A stretch of DNA of 64,000 nt from Geothrix terrae (GCF_022808775.1 NZ_JAKZLA010000006.1:167297-231296), one strand, 5' to 3'; shown: positions 41,341 to 50,799, counted from the first letter of the stretch. Numbers and translations are program-made. The notes: generated by a model from the letters alone, not told the origin.

Positions 41341-43887
41341 CTAGCGAAGCCCTTCGTAGAGGTAGAGCTCGGACAGCACGCGGCGGTAGGCGTAGGCGTA
41401 GCCCCTGGCGTCCGGCGTGAGGAGGAAGTTGCTGACCGTCATCCCCGCGAGGTCTTCCGGGGCGATCTCCAGAAGCTTCTTCCGGGCGCCGGTGGTGAGG
41501 TCGAGGTGCGTCACGGTGCAGGGCATCTCGTGCAGGTCCACCACCCATAATCCCTTGCCATCGGGCGCCCAACGGACCACCCGTTCCAAGGGGTGGAGGC
41601 CCGGGATGGGTTGGGACTTGCCGTCCTCCAGAGAGAGGATCCGGTCCTCCTGTTCGCTGAGGCGGGTGGTGATGCGGCGCCCGTCCGGGCTGATGGGCTG
41701 CCCGAAGAACTGGTACCCCGGCGCGGTCAGGGACTCCGCCGGTCGGCCGTCCAGGGGGATGGCGAAGAGCCGGGTTCCCTCGCCGGGGCGGTTGGCCTGC
41801 ACGAGCAGGCGGCGGCCATCCGGGAACCAGCGCAGGCGGTGGATGGTCTCCAGGCCGGAGGAGGCTAGGGTCAGGACCTCCCCGGCCCCCGTCGGGAAGA
41901 TCTGGATCTTGTTGCGGGTTCCGGGAGAGAGCGCCGCCACCCGGTGTCCATCGGGGCTGAGGATGGGGTAGGCGCCCTTGGCCAGCCGCACCGCCGGGCT
42001 TCCATCCGTCTTCCGCAGGTAGATGTCGTACTGGATTCCCGAACCTTCACCCTGCTCGTTGAAGATGAGGGTGGACCCGTCCGCGGAGAGATCCTGCACC
42101 AGGGACCAGTCCAGCCAGGAAAGCTCGCGTTCGCGGTCGGCGCCGGGCCGCAGGCTCTGGATGCCCGTGCGCATCACCTCCTTGGCGAGGAGCACGCGGC
42201 GCCCGTCGCGGGAGATGTCATGGAGCGTGAGGGGGGCGGGCACATTCAGGACGAGCCGCGGTTCGCCTGAGCCGACGGCATAGAGGCCCCTGGCCACACC
42301 GTGCGTGGCGGCCGTGAACCAGACCTCGTTCCCCTTCCAGGCCAGCCCCTGGATGCTGGGCCAGGCGCCGGTCAGGGGATGGCGGTTCCCCTGCCGGTCC
42401 ACCACGACGGGATAGCCGGCATCGTCGCCGGACACCGGATGCTCCAGGTAGGCGACCCGATCGCCCTTGGGCGAGACCCTGGGATGGCTGATCCATCCGG
42501 AGGATTCGGCGATGGGGTGTCCCAGCGGGAACTCGAGGCGGGCCTTGCCGTCCGCGTTGCGGACCACCAGCAGCTCGGATCCGTCCGGGCTCCAGTCGGC
42601 GGCCACCACCTGCTCCATCAGGGCCCTCGGGGCGCCTCCCGCCAGGGGGACCACCCCCAGGGTGCCCCGCCACATCCAGCTCTGGATGGGGCGGCTGCCC
42701 AGGGCGATGGCGAGCTCCCCGGTGCGGGAGAGGCCCAGGAGATCCGCTTCGGGCAGTTCAAGGGTGCGGCTCTCGGGGCTGTCGGGGCGGGTGGAGTGGA
42801 CCATGAGCGGTCCGCCGGACCAGGCGGCGCTGTAGAGCACCTCCTGGCCATCAGGGCTCAGCCGCGCGTTCCGGATCAGCCCCTGCCGGAAGGTGAGCCG
42901 CTTGAACGTGGGCGGTTCCCGGTGGTCCAGATGATGGCCGAGGCCGAAGCCCAGGCCTCCCAGGACCAGCGCGAGGGCCACCCAGCCCACCCGGCCCTGG
43001 AAGATCCGGGCCAGCCCCTGGAGCGTCACCCCCTTGCGCTGCAGCGCCGCCAGGCGCGACGCCAGCTGCTGGGCCGTGGGGAGGCGGTCTTCCGGATTCT
43101 TCTCCAGGCAATGCTTCAGGAGGTTGATGAGCTCGGGCGAATAGGGGCTGGGGGACGCGGTCCGCATCGGCGGCTCATCCTTGAGGATGGCGTTGAGCAC
43201 TTCCACCGGCGACTCTCCGGAGAAGGCGCGGCGGCCGAACAGCATTTCGTACAGCAGAATGCCGCAGACGAAGAGGTCGGCCCTGGGATCCACCTCCCGC
43301 CCCCGGATCTGCTCCGGAGCCATGTAGCCGACGGTGCCCATCATGGTTCCGACCTGGGTCTGGTGGCTCGTCTCGGGGCGCTGGATCAGGGTCTGCTCAT
43401 CCAGTAGGGTCGGGAGCGCCTTCGACAGGCCGAAGTCCAGGATCTTGAGGCGGCCCTCCGTGGTGATGAACAGGTTCCCCGGCTTCAGGTCGCGGTGGAT
43501 GATCCCCCGCTCGTGGGTGGCGGCCAAGCCAAGGGCCAACTGGTGGGCCAGGTCCATGGCCTCATCAGGCGGGAGGGCCCCGCGCAGCAAGCGCTCATGG
43601 AGGGTCTCGCCCTCGAGGAGCTCCATGGCGATGTAGGGTGTCACGCCTTCCGTGTCCCACCCGTAGATCGCCGGAAGGGCGGGGTGCTCGATGGCCGCCA
43701 GGGTCCGCGCCTCCTGCTGGAAGCGGGCCAGCCGCTCGTCGGCCTGGGCCGAGGCATGCCCCAGGACCTTGAGGGCCACGGGGAGCTGGGTGCGGGTATC
43801 CAGGGCACGGTAGACCTGCCCCATGCCGCCCAAACCGAGGGGAGACTGGATCTCATAAGGGCCAAGCCGGGTTCCGGGCGGGAGCAT
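41341..43887 (-). CDS. Ser/Thr protein kinase with TolB-like beta-propeller
   Basis: 848 aa. The kinase domain (about 11-285) has GLGGMGQVY at residues 18-26, Lys40 in VALKVL, HRDLKPGN with Asp133, DFG at 151-153, and an activation loop ending GYMAPEQ. A single membrane helix at about 300-318 (GWVALALVLGGLGFGLG) is followed by a large periplasmic part with repeats such as LSPDGQEVLYSAAWSGG, WSPDGSELLVVRN and VSPKGDRVAYLEH, typical of TolB/WD40-like propellers. This architecture is common in Acidobacteria. The ATG at 43887 lacks a Shine-Dalgarno. It lies downstream of the M64 peptidase gene on the same strand. Confidence 0.9.
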   Translation of the reverse strand: MLPPGTRLGPYEIQSPLGLGGMGQVYRALDTRTQLPVALKVLGHASAQADERLARFQQEARTLAAIEHPALPAIYGWDTEGVTPYIAMELLEGETLHERLLRGALPPDEAMDLAHQLALGLAATHERGIIHRDLKPGNLFITTEGRLKILDFGLSKALPTLLDEQTLIQRPETSHQTQVGTMMGTVGYMAPEQIRGREVDPRADLFVCGILLYEMLFGRRAFSGESPVEVLNAILKDEPPMRTASPSPYSPELINLLKHCLEKNPEDRLPTAQQLASRLAALQRKGVTLQGLARIFQGRVGWVALALVLGGLGFGLGHHLDHREPPTFKRLTFRQGLIRNARLSPDGQEVLYSAAWSGGPLMVHSTRPDSPESRTLELPEADLLGLSRTGELAIALGSRPIQSWMWRGTLGVVPLAGGAPRALMEQVVAADWSPDGSELLVVRNADGKARLEFPLGHPIAESSGWISHPRVSPKGDRVAYLEHPVSGDDAGYPVVVDRQGNRHPLTGAWPSIQGLAWKGNEVWFTAATHGVARGLYAVGSGEPRLVLNVPAPLTLHDISRDGRRVLLAKEVMRTGIQSLRPGADRERELSWLDWSLVQDLSADGSTLIFNEQGEGSGIQYDIYLRKTDGSPAVRLAKGAYPILSPDGHRVAALSPGTRNKIQIFPTGAGEVLTLASSGLETIHRLRWFPDGRRLLVQANRPGEGTRLFAIPLDGRPAESLTAPGYQFFGQPISPDGRRITTRLSEQEDRILSLEDGKSQPIPGLHPLERVVRWAPDGKGLWVVDLHEMPCTVTHLDLTTGARKKLLEIAPEDLAGMTVSNFLLTPDARGYAYAYRRVLSELYLYEGLR

Positions 43888-43952
43888 GGGAGTGGGAAGA
43901 TTGTGGCTTTGATTAAAGAATAATCCAAGCCGAACTTCCAGACCCGCGTCCG

Positions 43953-45335
43953 CTATTTTGCGTACTGCCGGATGACCCGCTCGATGGCGGCCCGGCACGC
44001 GGCGCAGAACCCGACCTCGTCGCGGGTGAACATGAGGCAGTCCTCCTGGCTTCGGAAGTAGCCCTTGGCCTCGTAGTTGGCACCTTCGAAGGCGCCCACC
44101 TTCCCGCTGTGGGCGTCGGTGCCCAGGAGCTTCGTCTCGAAGACCTTCTCCCGCGCGAAGAGGGCGTCCATCTCGGACTCGGGCTTGTTCGCGGCGCGGA
44201 TGGAGCGGCGCTCCTTCTGGTAGGCGTGGCTGTGCGCTTCGAATTCATCCTTCTTCCAGGGGGAGGGCAGGGGGACGCCGGGGCTGAGGAGGGTGCCCCA
44301 CTTGGGCTGCTTCGGGTGGGCGGTGACGTTGGGTTCCCAGGGCTCGGGTCGCTCGGGGCTGTTGGTGAGGGCCACATCGGAGGTGTAGTACTCGTCCGCC
44401 AAGCCCGCGAAGTGGTGGCCGAACTCATGCACGAACAGGTAGCCGATGGTGCTGTTGCCCGCGGAGGCCGTGCTGTAGAGGTTGTGGATGCCGCCGCCGC
44501 CATAGGTCTCGGAGTTGGTGAGGATCTCCACGAACTCGTAGGGGGCCTGGGCCGCGATGTCGCGCCAGGTCCGGTTGTCGAAGGTCAGCACGTAGCGTTC
44601 GCTGCCGAAGGCGTCATAGGTGGCGCCGAGCGGAGAGCGCTTGTGGACGCCGGTGGAAGGCCGGGAGATGCCGCTCTCCTTCGCGGGCGGGCAGAGGGCC
44701 CAGACGTTGAAGTCGTTGCGGTGCTCCTTGAAGGGCGTCTGCTGGAAGAGCAGCTCCATGACCTTGCGCGCCTGCTGCTCGAACTTGCCCCGCTCGGCGG
44801 CCGTGTAGCCGTCGCCCAGGATGAGGAAGTCCACTTTGTCCGCCGGATCGCCGGCCTTCTGGAGGGCGAGGAGGGCGCCGGCTTCGGGAGCCGGGGCCCG
44901 CTCGATGAGGGGGTCCTTCGGATCGAGGTCGAAGGTCCAGAGGGTCCGGAAGGCGTTCTTGGCATCCCGCTTCTTCACCTGGATGCGCACTGGCGCGTCG
45001 GGCTGGGGGAAGCGCAGGGATTCGGAGAAGCTCCGGCTGAGGGCCTTGGCCTCGTCCGTGGTCTCCCATTCCCCGAAGATGCTGGCGAAGCCGCGGGAAT
45101 AGAGGAGCTTCCCCGTGGCCTTGTCGGCCACCTCGAAGCAGTACTTCCCGAGGTTGCTGGTGTCCACGGCCTTGGCGAGGTCGCCGGGCCAGGGCAGGGG
45201 CTCCAGCACCACGCGGTCCACGCCGAAGCGTTCCGAGGCCGCGTCACCGGTGTGGCCGTAGTCCACCCGCAGGGTGCGGGGCGGGGCAGCCAGGCAGGCC
45301 AGGGCCGTGAGGGAGAGCAGCAGGCGACGGATCAT
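43953..45335 (-). CDS. Secreted M64 (IgA peptidase-like) metallopeptidase
   Basis: 460 aa from ATG 45335, with a signal peptide (MIRRLLLSLTALACLAAPP); a longer open frame upstream is antisense to yhbY. Residues about 20-145 form the N-terminal M64 beta domain (RVDYGHTGDAASERFGVDR, WTFDLDPKDPLIERAPAP). The catalytic part has FLILGDGYTAAERGKF and the zinc signature H303-EFGHHFAGLAD-314 (HExxHxxGxxD), followed by EYYTSD. M64 includes a Clostridium ramosum IgA protease, but most members are uncharacterised, so an IgA substrate should not be assumed. Probably exported and co-transcribed with the kinase gene 65 bases downstream. Confidence 0.88.
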   Translation of the reverse strand: MIRRLLLSLTALACLAAPPRTLRVDYGHTGDAASERFGVDRVVLEPLPWPGDLAKAVDTSNLGKYCFEVADKATGKLLYSRGFASIFGEWETTDEAKALSRSFSESLRFPQPDAPVRIQVKKRDAKNAFRTLWTFDLDPKDPLIERAPAPEAGALLALQKAGDPADKVDFLILGDGYTAAERGKFEQQARKVMELLFQQTPFKEHRNDFNVWALCPPAKESGISRPSTGVHKRSPLGATYDAFGSERYVLTFDNRTWRDIAAQAPYEFVEILTNSETYGGGGIHNLYSTASAGNSTIGYLFVHEFGHHFAGLADEYYTSDVALTNSPERPEPWEPNVTAHPKQPKWGTLLSPGVPLPSPWKKDEFEAHSHAYQKERRSIRAANKPESEMDALFAREKVFETKLLGTDAHSGKVGAFEGANYEAKGYFRSQEDCLMFTRDEVGFCAACRAAIERVIRQYAK

Positions 45336-45380
45336 GGGGGCACCTCGCCTTCGAGGATAGACTGGTCCGTGGAGATCCAA

Positions 45381-45680
45381 ATGCTCAGCTCGAAACAGCG
45401 CCAGTTCCTCAAGGCCGAAGCCCATCACCTGAAGCCCGTCATGCATGTGGGCAAGGGCGGCGTGTCGCCGGCCCAGGCCGCGGAGCTGGACGTGATGGTG
45501 GACAGCCTCGAACTGGTGAAGATCAAGATCAACCAGAACAGCTTCGAGGACGAAGCCTCGGCCGCCGTGGCCCTCTGCGCCGCCGTGCCGGGGCTGGAGC
45601 ATGTCTGGACCATCGGCCACACCATGCTGTTCTTCCGGCCCAGCCGCACCCACGACACGCGGTATCCTTTGCCCGCCTGA
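45381..45680 (+). CDS. yhbY: YhbY/CRM-domain RNA-binding protein
   Basis: A 99-aa protein: a single CRM domain that associates with pre-50S ribosomal subunits in E. coli. It has the typical start LSSKQRQFLKAEAHHLKPVMHVGKGG, whose HVGKGGVS loop is the GxxG RNA-binding motif, then ELDVMVDSLELVKIKI. ATG 45381 has GGAG 6 bases upstream. It is divergent from the M64 peptidase across 45 bp. Confidence 0.93.
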   Translation: MLSSKQRQFLKAEAHHLKPVMHVGKGGVSPAQAAELDVMVDSLELVKIKINQNSFEDEASAAVALCAAVPGLEHVWTIGHTMLFFRPSRTHDTRYPLPA

Positions 45681-45728
45681 TCCGAGTCCGACGCCCATCC
45701 ACCCCAGGAGCCCGCCCGAGGAGTTCCG

Positions 45729-47825
45729 ATGCCCTACTTGTCATGGATGGAGGGGAGCCAGCCCTTCAGGCATGCCGTGGTGGAGGATCCCTGCGTCCTG
45801 GGCCGCGATTCCGTGGCTAGCGCCGTCGCGCAGCCGGCCCTCGGCACCGTGTCGCCGGCTCATGCGGCCCTGACCCTCATGGGTGGCGTGTGGCATGTGA
45901 GGGATCTGGAATCGGCCAATGGCACCATGCTGAACGGGGTTCCGGTGGACCCTTCCCAGGCCCGCCCCCTGAAGGACGGGGACGAGCTGGTCCTCGGCTC
46001 CTGGCGGATGTCCTATACGGAGGGGTTCCCTGGGCTGGATGGGGTCACCTTCGCGGAACGGGTGGGAGACCTCTTCGACGAGATCCGGCTCCACCCGGAA
46101 CGGGGCGACTGGTGCTTCGCCGACCTGCAGCAACTCTACCGCGCCACCGAGAGGCTGCTGGCGGAGGTGGATTCGGGCGACCTGGAGAGGGCGCTCCTGG
46201 AGGAATCCCTCCGCCTGACGGCAAGCGACCGTGGATCCTTGGTCATGCGGCACGAGCCGGGCGGTTGGCGCGCCGTCCACCATGTGGGTGCAGACGGGGC
46301 CGGGACGGTGCCGCCGCCTTCCGTCCTGGACTACGTGGCGAGGGAACACACGGCGGTCCTGTCCAATCAGCCTTCGGCGGACCCGAGGTTCGAACGGGCC
46401 GATCCGCTGGAGGTCGGGCCCGGCCCCTTCCTGTGCGCGCCCCTGAGGGTGGAGGGCCACGGCGTCTGCGCCTTGTACCTGGAGCGCGAGGCCGGCGGGC
46501 GGCCCTTCAGCCGCCTCGAGCTGGCCACCCTCCAGGCCTTCTCCCGCCGCGGGGCCCTGGTGATCCACCAGGCCCGGCTCCAGCGCCGGGCCATCGACCA
46601 GGCGGAACAGCAGGGGGAGCTGCTGCGCCTCCGGAGCCAGGTGCAGCGTGCCGAGGAATGCCGAGGCGAGCTGTTCGCGGCCATGGCGGCGTCCTTCCGG
46701 CGCATCCAGGGCTGCGTGCAGGAACTGCCCGAGGCGGCTGGCGGGGTCATCCGGTTCCAGCTTGAGCGGCTGTTCACTCTGCTGGACCAGGGCCCATGCG
46801 ACGACCCGGCCGGCGCAGTGGGCGGCCATCCCTTCGCCCTCGCGGCCCTGCAGGAGGAGCTGGCCAGGCGCTGGGCCCCGCTCCTGGCCCTCCGCCAGGT
46901 CGAGTGGAGGGTCGCCCCGCCGCCGGACGGCGCTGCGTGGTGGCCGGAAGGTCCGCTTCTCCAGGCCCTGGACGGCCTGGTCGAGCCCCTGATCATGCAA
47001 GTGCCCCGCGGGGCCGAGGTCGCCCTCCAGTGGGAGCGCGAGCCGGGGTACCACGTGCTCCGGATCAGCCTCCCCGCCGTGGGGCGGAGCCCTGCCGACG
47101 GATGGAGCCAGCGGATCCTGAAGGAAGCGGGCCTCCGGTGGCGCTGGACGGACCGGGCGCTGGAGGTGCTCCTGCCCGAAGGGCCCGAGGAGATGCCGGA
47201 GGAGCCCGCTCGGCCTCTCCTGGGGCTGGTCAGTGAAGATCTGGGCCTGGTGGGCCTCTTCCAGACGGTGGCCGAAGCGGGGGATCTGATGCTCCACCCG
47301 CTGGAGGCCGAGCCGCCCGCCCCGCCCCAGCCGATGTACCGGTTCCTGGTGATCGACGCCAAGGGCGACCAGGAGCCCGAAGGAACCATCCGGGCCTACC
47401 GGCGCCATCCGTCCTTCGCCACCACGCCCATTCTGGTGGTCCGCTGCTCGGATGAGGACACACAGCGCCTCATGGAAGCCGGCGCCACGGATTGGCTCGC
47501 CGACGGATTCCGCTGGGAGACGCTCCACCAGCGCCTCCGGGTTTTGCGGGGCCACACGGAGCTGAGGCAGAGGGCCCTGGCGGCCGAGCGCCTGGAATCC
47601 TTCCGCCAGATGGCTGGCACCCTCAAGCACGAGATCAACAACCCCCTGGCGGTCATCTCGATGCAGGTGGAGATGCTCCAGCGGAAATACCCCGAGGAGG
47701 CCAAGCTCGCCAAGATTGGCGAGATGGTCGACCGCATCCAGAGCCTGGTGCAGGTGCTGCAGAAGATGCGGGAGACGCCCACGGAGGGCTATGCGGACGG
47801 GTCGAGCATCCTGAAGCTGGGGTAG
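45729..47825 (+). CDS. FHA-GAF-receiver-like-HisKA signalling protein with unusual domain order
   Basis: A 698-aa cytoplasmic protein. Residues 1-100 are an FHA domain (LGRDS at 24-28, SPAHA at 42-46, ESANGTMLNG at 61-70) that would bind phosphothreonine. About 130-285 is a GAF domain (VDSGDLERALLEESLRLTASDRGSLVMR). About 300-495 looks like a degenerate GHKL ATPase without N or G boxes. About 500-615 looks like a receiver without the full acidic pocket (RFLVIDAKG, TTPILVVRCSDED). The H-box comes last: His634 in LKHEINNPLAVISMQVEML, only 64 residues before the end and with no ATPase after it. It may be phosphorylated in trans. The neighbouring Ser/Thr kinase offers a possible phosphothreonine source. 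Confidence 0.8.
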   Translation: MPYLSWMEGSQPFRHAVVEDPCVLGRDSVASAVAQPALGTVSPAHAALTLMGGVWHVRDLESANGTMLNGVPVDPSQARPLKDGDELVLGSWRMSYTEGFPGLDGVTFAERVGDLFDEIRLHPERGDWCFADLQQLYRATERLLAEVDSGDLERALLEESLRLTASDRGSLVMRHEPGGWRAVHHVGADGAGTVPPPSVLDYVAREHTAVLSNQPSADPRFERADPLEVGPGPFLCAPLRVEGHGVCALYLEREAGGRPFSRLELATLQAFSRRGALVIHQARLQRRAIDQAEQQGELLRLRSQVQRAEECRGELFAAMAASFRRIQGCVQELPEAAGGVIRFQLERLFTLLDQGPCDDPAGAVGGHPFALAALQEELARRWAPLLALRQVEWRVAPPPDGAAWWPEGPLLQALDGLVEPLIMQVPRGAEVALQWEREPGYHVLRISLPAVGRSPADGWSQRILKEAGLRWRWTDRALEVLLPEGPEEMPEEPARPLLGLVSEDLGLVGLFQTVAEAGDLMLHPLEAEPPAPPQPMYRFLVIDAKGDQEPEGTIRAYRRHPSFATTPILVVRCSDEDTQRLMEAGATDWLADGFRWETLHQRLRVLRGHTELRQRALAAERLESFRQMAGTLKHEINNPLAVISMQVEMLQRKYPEEAKLAKIGEMVDRIQSLVQVLQKMRETPTEGYADGSSILKLG

Positions 47826-47829
47826 GGGA

Positions 47830-47857
47830 GCTCTCAGCTCTCAGCTCTCAGCTGTCG
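47830..47857. repeat. Array of four GCTvTCA heptamers
   Basis: GCTCTCA three times, then GCTGTCG. Same unit and copy number as the arrays at 5301-5328 and 5372-5400. It forms the last codons (about QLRAES) and the stop of the minus-strand folate gene. Confidence 0.8.
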
Positions 47858-48391
47858 GAAGCCGCGCTCGCTGAGGAGGGCCTGCACAGGCCAGTCGTGG
47901 GGGTCCACGGGGACGGGCAGGTGCATCTGGGCCTCGAAGCCCACGCCCACGGTCAGGATTTCCTCCGGCAGCTTTGCGAGGAGGGCGTCGTAAAAGCCGC
48001 GGCCGTAGCCGATGCGGTAACCCTCGTCGTCGAACGCGAGTCCCGGGACGAGCAGCAGCTGTACCGGCGGAAGGAAGTGCTGGGCCAGGGCCGGCTCGAG
48101 GAGGCCCCAGTGGCCTTTCTCCAGGGGTTCCGTGCCCCAGGCCAGCCGGGGGGGCTGGGTTGAAGCCACTCTCGGGAAGAACCAGAGCCAGCCCGGATGG
48201 GCCGCCACCGCGGGGCGCAGGTCGATCTCGGAGCCGAAGGGCCAGAAGGCTCCCACGCGGGTCAGGCGGCGGTCGCGGCAGAAGCGGTCGAGGTGGGTGG
48301 CGATGGCCGCGGACCAGTCGGCGCGGGATTCCGCCGGCAGCGCGTCCCGGCGGGCCTTGAGGTGGGCGCGGTACTCGGCTTTGGTTTCCAC
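47834..48391 (-). CDS. 5-formyltetrahydrofolate cyclo-ligase
   Basis: Converts 5-formyl-THF to 5,10-methenyl-THF with ATP. 185 aa, the usual size. METKAEYRAHLKARRDAL is the basic N-terminal helix that binds the nucleotide; ALAFDDEGYRIGYGRGFYD-type motif (GYRIGYGRGFYDALLAKL) binds Mg-ATP near residue 130; FWPFGSEIDLRP binds the folate. The final residues RQLRAES and the stop are encoded by the heptamer repeat array, which may have replaced the original 3' end. It converges on the FHA-GAF gene with an 8-bp gap. Confidence 0.93.
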   Translation of the reverse strand: METKAEYRAHLKARRDALPAESRADWSAAIATHLDRFCRDRRLTRVGAFWPFGSEIDLRPAVAAHPGWLWFFPRVASTQPPRLAWGTEPLEKGHWGLLEPALAQHFLPPVQLLLVPGLAFDDEGYRIGYGRGFYDALLAKLPEEILTVGVGFEAQMHLPVPVDPHDWPVQALLSERGFRQLRAES

Positions 48392-48459
48392 GCCTTCACC
48401 TCACCAGACCAGCGCCCGCCCCGTCAACGGAGTATCCTCGCACCTGGAGCGACGCCGCC

Positions 48460-49662
48460 ATGACCCCACGTTCCCTGCTGCTGCCCCTCGCCGCCAGCTT
48501 GGCTTTCGGTGCCTTCCAGCCCGCCCGGGCGCAACCCGGGGACCAGAGCCCGGTCCCCAGCACCTCCCTCGTGCAGTCCGTTCCGGCCGAAACGGGCCTG
48601 GCGGATCCCACCCTGGCCTTCGCCAAGGATGCCTGGGTGGCGATGATCCGCGAGGCGAAGACCAGCGTGGATGCCGCGGAGTTCTACGTCACCAACCGCC
48701 CCGGCAGCGCCCTGGAGCCCGTGCTGGCGGAGCTGGAGAAGGCCGGGGCCCGCGGGGTGAAGGTCCGCTTCTTGCTCTCGGCGAAGATGCTCGACCAGGA
48801 CCCCGCCTCGGTGGCCCGGATCCGGACCATTCCCGGCGCGGAGGTACGGAGCTTCGACCTGGCCGGCGTCTCCCGGGGCATCCTCCACGCCAAGTACTTC
48901 GTGGTGGACGGCCGTGAGGCGGCCCTGGGCAGCCAGAACTTCGACTGGAGGGCCCTGGAGCAGATCCATGAGCTGGGTGTCCGAACCACGGATCCCCGGA
49001 TCGTCACCCGGCTCACGGAACTGTTCGCCCTCGACTGGGCCTTCGCCGGAAGCCGGAAACTGCCGGACCTTCCGGGCCGGTCCGTCCCCGTCCTCCGGCC
49101 CGACACGGAGCTGGTGGCCAGCCCGCCTTTCCTCACGCCGAAGGACATCCGGCCCGCCATCGACGCCCTGGTGGAGCTGATCGGCCAGGCGAGGCAGAGC
49201 GTGCGGGTGCAGCTGCTGACCTATTCGCCCATCGCGGGGCAGGACCGCTTCTGGCCCGTGCTGGACGATGCCCTGCGGGCCGCCGCGGTGCGTGGGGTCC
49301 ATGTGCGCCTGATGGTGTCCGACTGGGTGCTGGGCGGCCGCGCCCTGCCGCACCTCAAGGCCCTGACGCTGATCCCCAACCTGGAGGTGAGGGTGGTCTC
49401 CATTCCCGAGGCCAAGGAGGGCCACATTCCCTTCGCCCGCACCGTCCACAGCAAGTACCTGGTGGTGGACGGCATGCACCTGGCCCTGGGCACCAGCAAC
49501 TGGGAGGAGAGCTATTTCACGGATTCGCGGAACGTCGAGCTCATCTTCCGGGATTCGCCCCTGGCCGCCCAGGCGGCGCGCATCCATGAGCGTCTGTGGA
49601 ACAGCCCCTACGCCTTCCCGCTGGACCCGGTGAAGACCTACGAGAAGCGCAAGGTGGACTAG
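48460..49662 (+). CDS. Exported phospholipase D-like protein
   Basis: 400 aa with a signal peptide (LLLPLAASLAFGAFQPARAQ). It contains two HKD-type motifs: His143 in GILHAKYFVVDGREAALGS and His330 in TVHSKYLVVDGMHLALGTS, each with HxK and the following G-S/T-N. This arrangement suits phosphatidyl transfer or hydrolysis in the periplasm (cardiolipin synthase-like or nuclease/PLD). It lacks the N-terminal helices of typical cardiolipin synthase. Substrate unknown. It stands alone, converging on mqnE with a 9-bp gap. Confidence 0.85.
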   Translation: MTPRSLLLPLAASLAFGAFQPARAQPGDQSPVPSTSLVQSVPAETGLADPTLAFAKDAWVAMIREAKTSVDAAEFYVTNRPGSALEPVLAELEKAGARGVKVRFLLSAKMLDQDPASVARIRTIPGAEVRSFDLAGVSRGILHAKYFVVDGREAALGSQNFDWRALEQIHELGVRTTDPRIVTRLTELFALDWAFAGSRKLPDLPGRSVPVLRPDTELVASPPFLTPKDIRPAIDALVELIGQARQSVRVQLLTYSPIAGQDRFWPVLDDALRAAAVRGVHVRLMVSDWVLGGRALPHLKALTLIPNLEVRVVSIPEAKEGHIPFARTVHSKYLVVDGMHLALGTSNWEESYFTDSRNVELIFRDSPLAAQAARIHERLWNSPYAFPLDPVKTYEKRKVD

Positions 49663-49671
49663 GCAGCCGAC

Positions 49672-50799
49672 CTAGACGTGGGCGTAGACGTTGTAGAGGT
49701 TGTCCCGCTCCAGCGCCTCGAAACCGGCGTCTTCAATGAGGCGCATCAGCTCGTCCCGCTTCAGGCCCTGGGGCGTCTTGGCGCCGGCGTCATGGGCGAT
49801 CTCCTCGGCGATGACGGTGCCGTCCACGTCGTCCGCCCCGTAGCTCAGGCCCGCCTGGGCCAGGCCTGGCGAGATCATCACCCAGTACGCCTTGATGTGC
49901 GGGATGTTGTCGAGGAGCAGGCGGGCCACGGCGATCTCCCGCAGGTCCTGGGTGCCCGTGGTCTCGTGGATCACGTGGGTGGCGCTCAGCTCGTTGTCCT
50001 CGTTCTGGTAGGCCAGGGGGATGAAGGCGAGGAACCCCTGGTAGCCCGCAGCCTGGGAACGATCCTGCAGGTCCCGCAGGCGCAGCAGGTGGTCCACCCG
50101 GTGCTTCGCCTCTTCGATGTGGCCGTAGAGCATGGTGCAGTTCGTGGGCAGGCCCTTGCGGTGGCAGAGCTCGGCCGTGTCGAGCCACACCTGGGCGTCC
50201 TTCTTGCCGATGCAGATTTTCTCGCGGAGTTCCTCGTCGAAGATCTCCGCGCCGCCGCCGGGGCAGCTCTCCAGGCCCGCGGCCATGCAGCGGTCCAGGA
50301 AGGCCTCGGTGCTGAGGCCCGAGATGCGGGCGTAGTAGTCCATCTCGATCATGGTGAAGACCTTGAGGTGGATGGACGGGAAGCGCGCCTTGATCTTCGT
50401 GAACAGGTCCTCGAAGTAGTCGATCTTCAGCTTCGGGTTGTGGCCCGAGGTCATGTGCAGCTCGCGGACGCCCGCATTCTCGGGCTTCTCCAGCTCCGCG
50501 ATGATCTGCTCGGCCGAGAGGGCGTAGGCCCGGGGATCGCCCGGCTTGGCCTGGAAGGCGCAGAACTGGCAATGGGTGAAGCAGACGTTGGTGTAGGACA
50601 GCCGCCGGCTCATCACGTAATAGGCGGCGCGGCCGTTCTTCTGGAGGCGCACGTGGTGGGCCATGGCGCCGACGCCCGTGAGATCCGGAGTCTCGTAGAG
50701 CAGCAGGCCGTCGTCAAAGGTCAGGCGTTCGCCGCCCAGCACCTTGTCCGCCAGGGGCAGCAGGCGCGGGTCGCGGATCTTCGAATGGAGTGACAACAT
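49672..50799 (-). CDS. mqnE: Aminofutalosine synthase (menaquinone, futalosine pathway)
   Basis: A radical-SAM enzyme that joins the adenosyl radical to the chorismate-derived enol to make aminofutalosine. 375 aa. The cluster motif is Cys73-x3-Cys77-x2-Cys80 in SYTNVCFTHCQFCAFQ. Other marks of the MqnE/MqnC group are LHMTSGHNPKLKIDYFE, LESCPGGGAEIFDEELREKI and YGHIEEAKHRVDHLLRLR. The long form of MqnE rather than MqnC is suggested by GPGGGAEI-like spacing and the end. The rest of the mqn pathway is not in the window. It implies menaquinone-based respiration. Confidence 0.9.
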   Translation of the reverse strand: MLSLHSKIRDPRLLPLADKVLGGERLTFDDGLLLYETPDLTGVGAMAHHVRLQKNGRAAYYVMSRRLSYTNVCFTHCQFCAFQAKPGDPRAYALSAEQIIAELEKPENAGVRELHMTSGHNPKLKIDYFEDLFTKIKARFPSIHLKVFTMIEMDYYARISGLSTEAFLDRCMAAGLESCPGGGAEIFDEELREKICIGKKDAQVWLDTAELCHRKGLPTNCTMLYGHIEEAKHRVDHLLRLRDLQDRSQAAGYQGFLAFIPLAYQNEDNELSATHVIHETTGTQDLREIAVARLLLDNIPHIKAYWVMISPGLAQAGLSYGADDVDGTVIAEEIAHDAGAKTPQGLKRDELMRLIEDAGFEALERDNLYNVYAHV

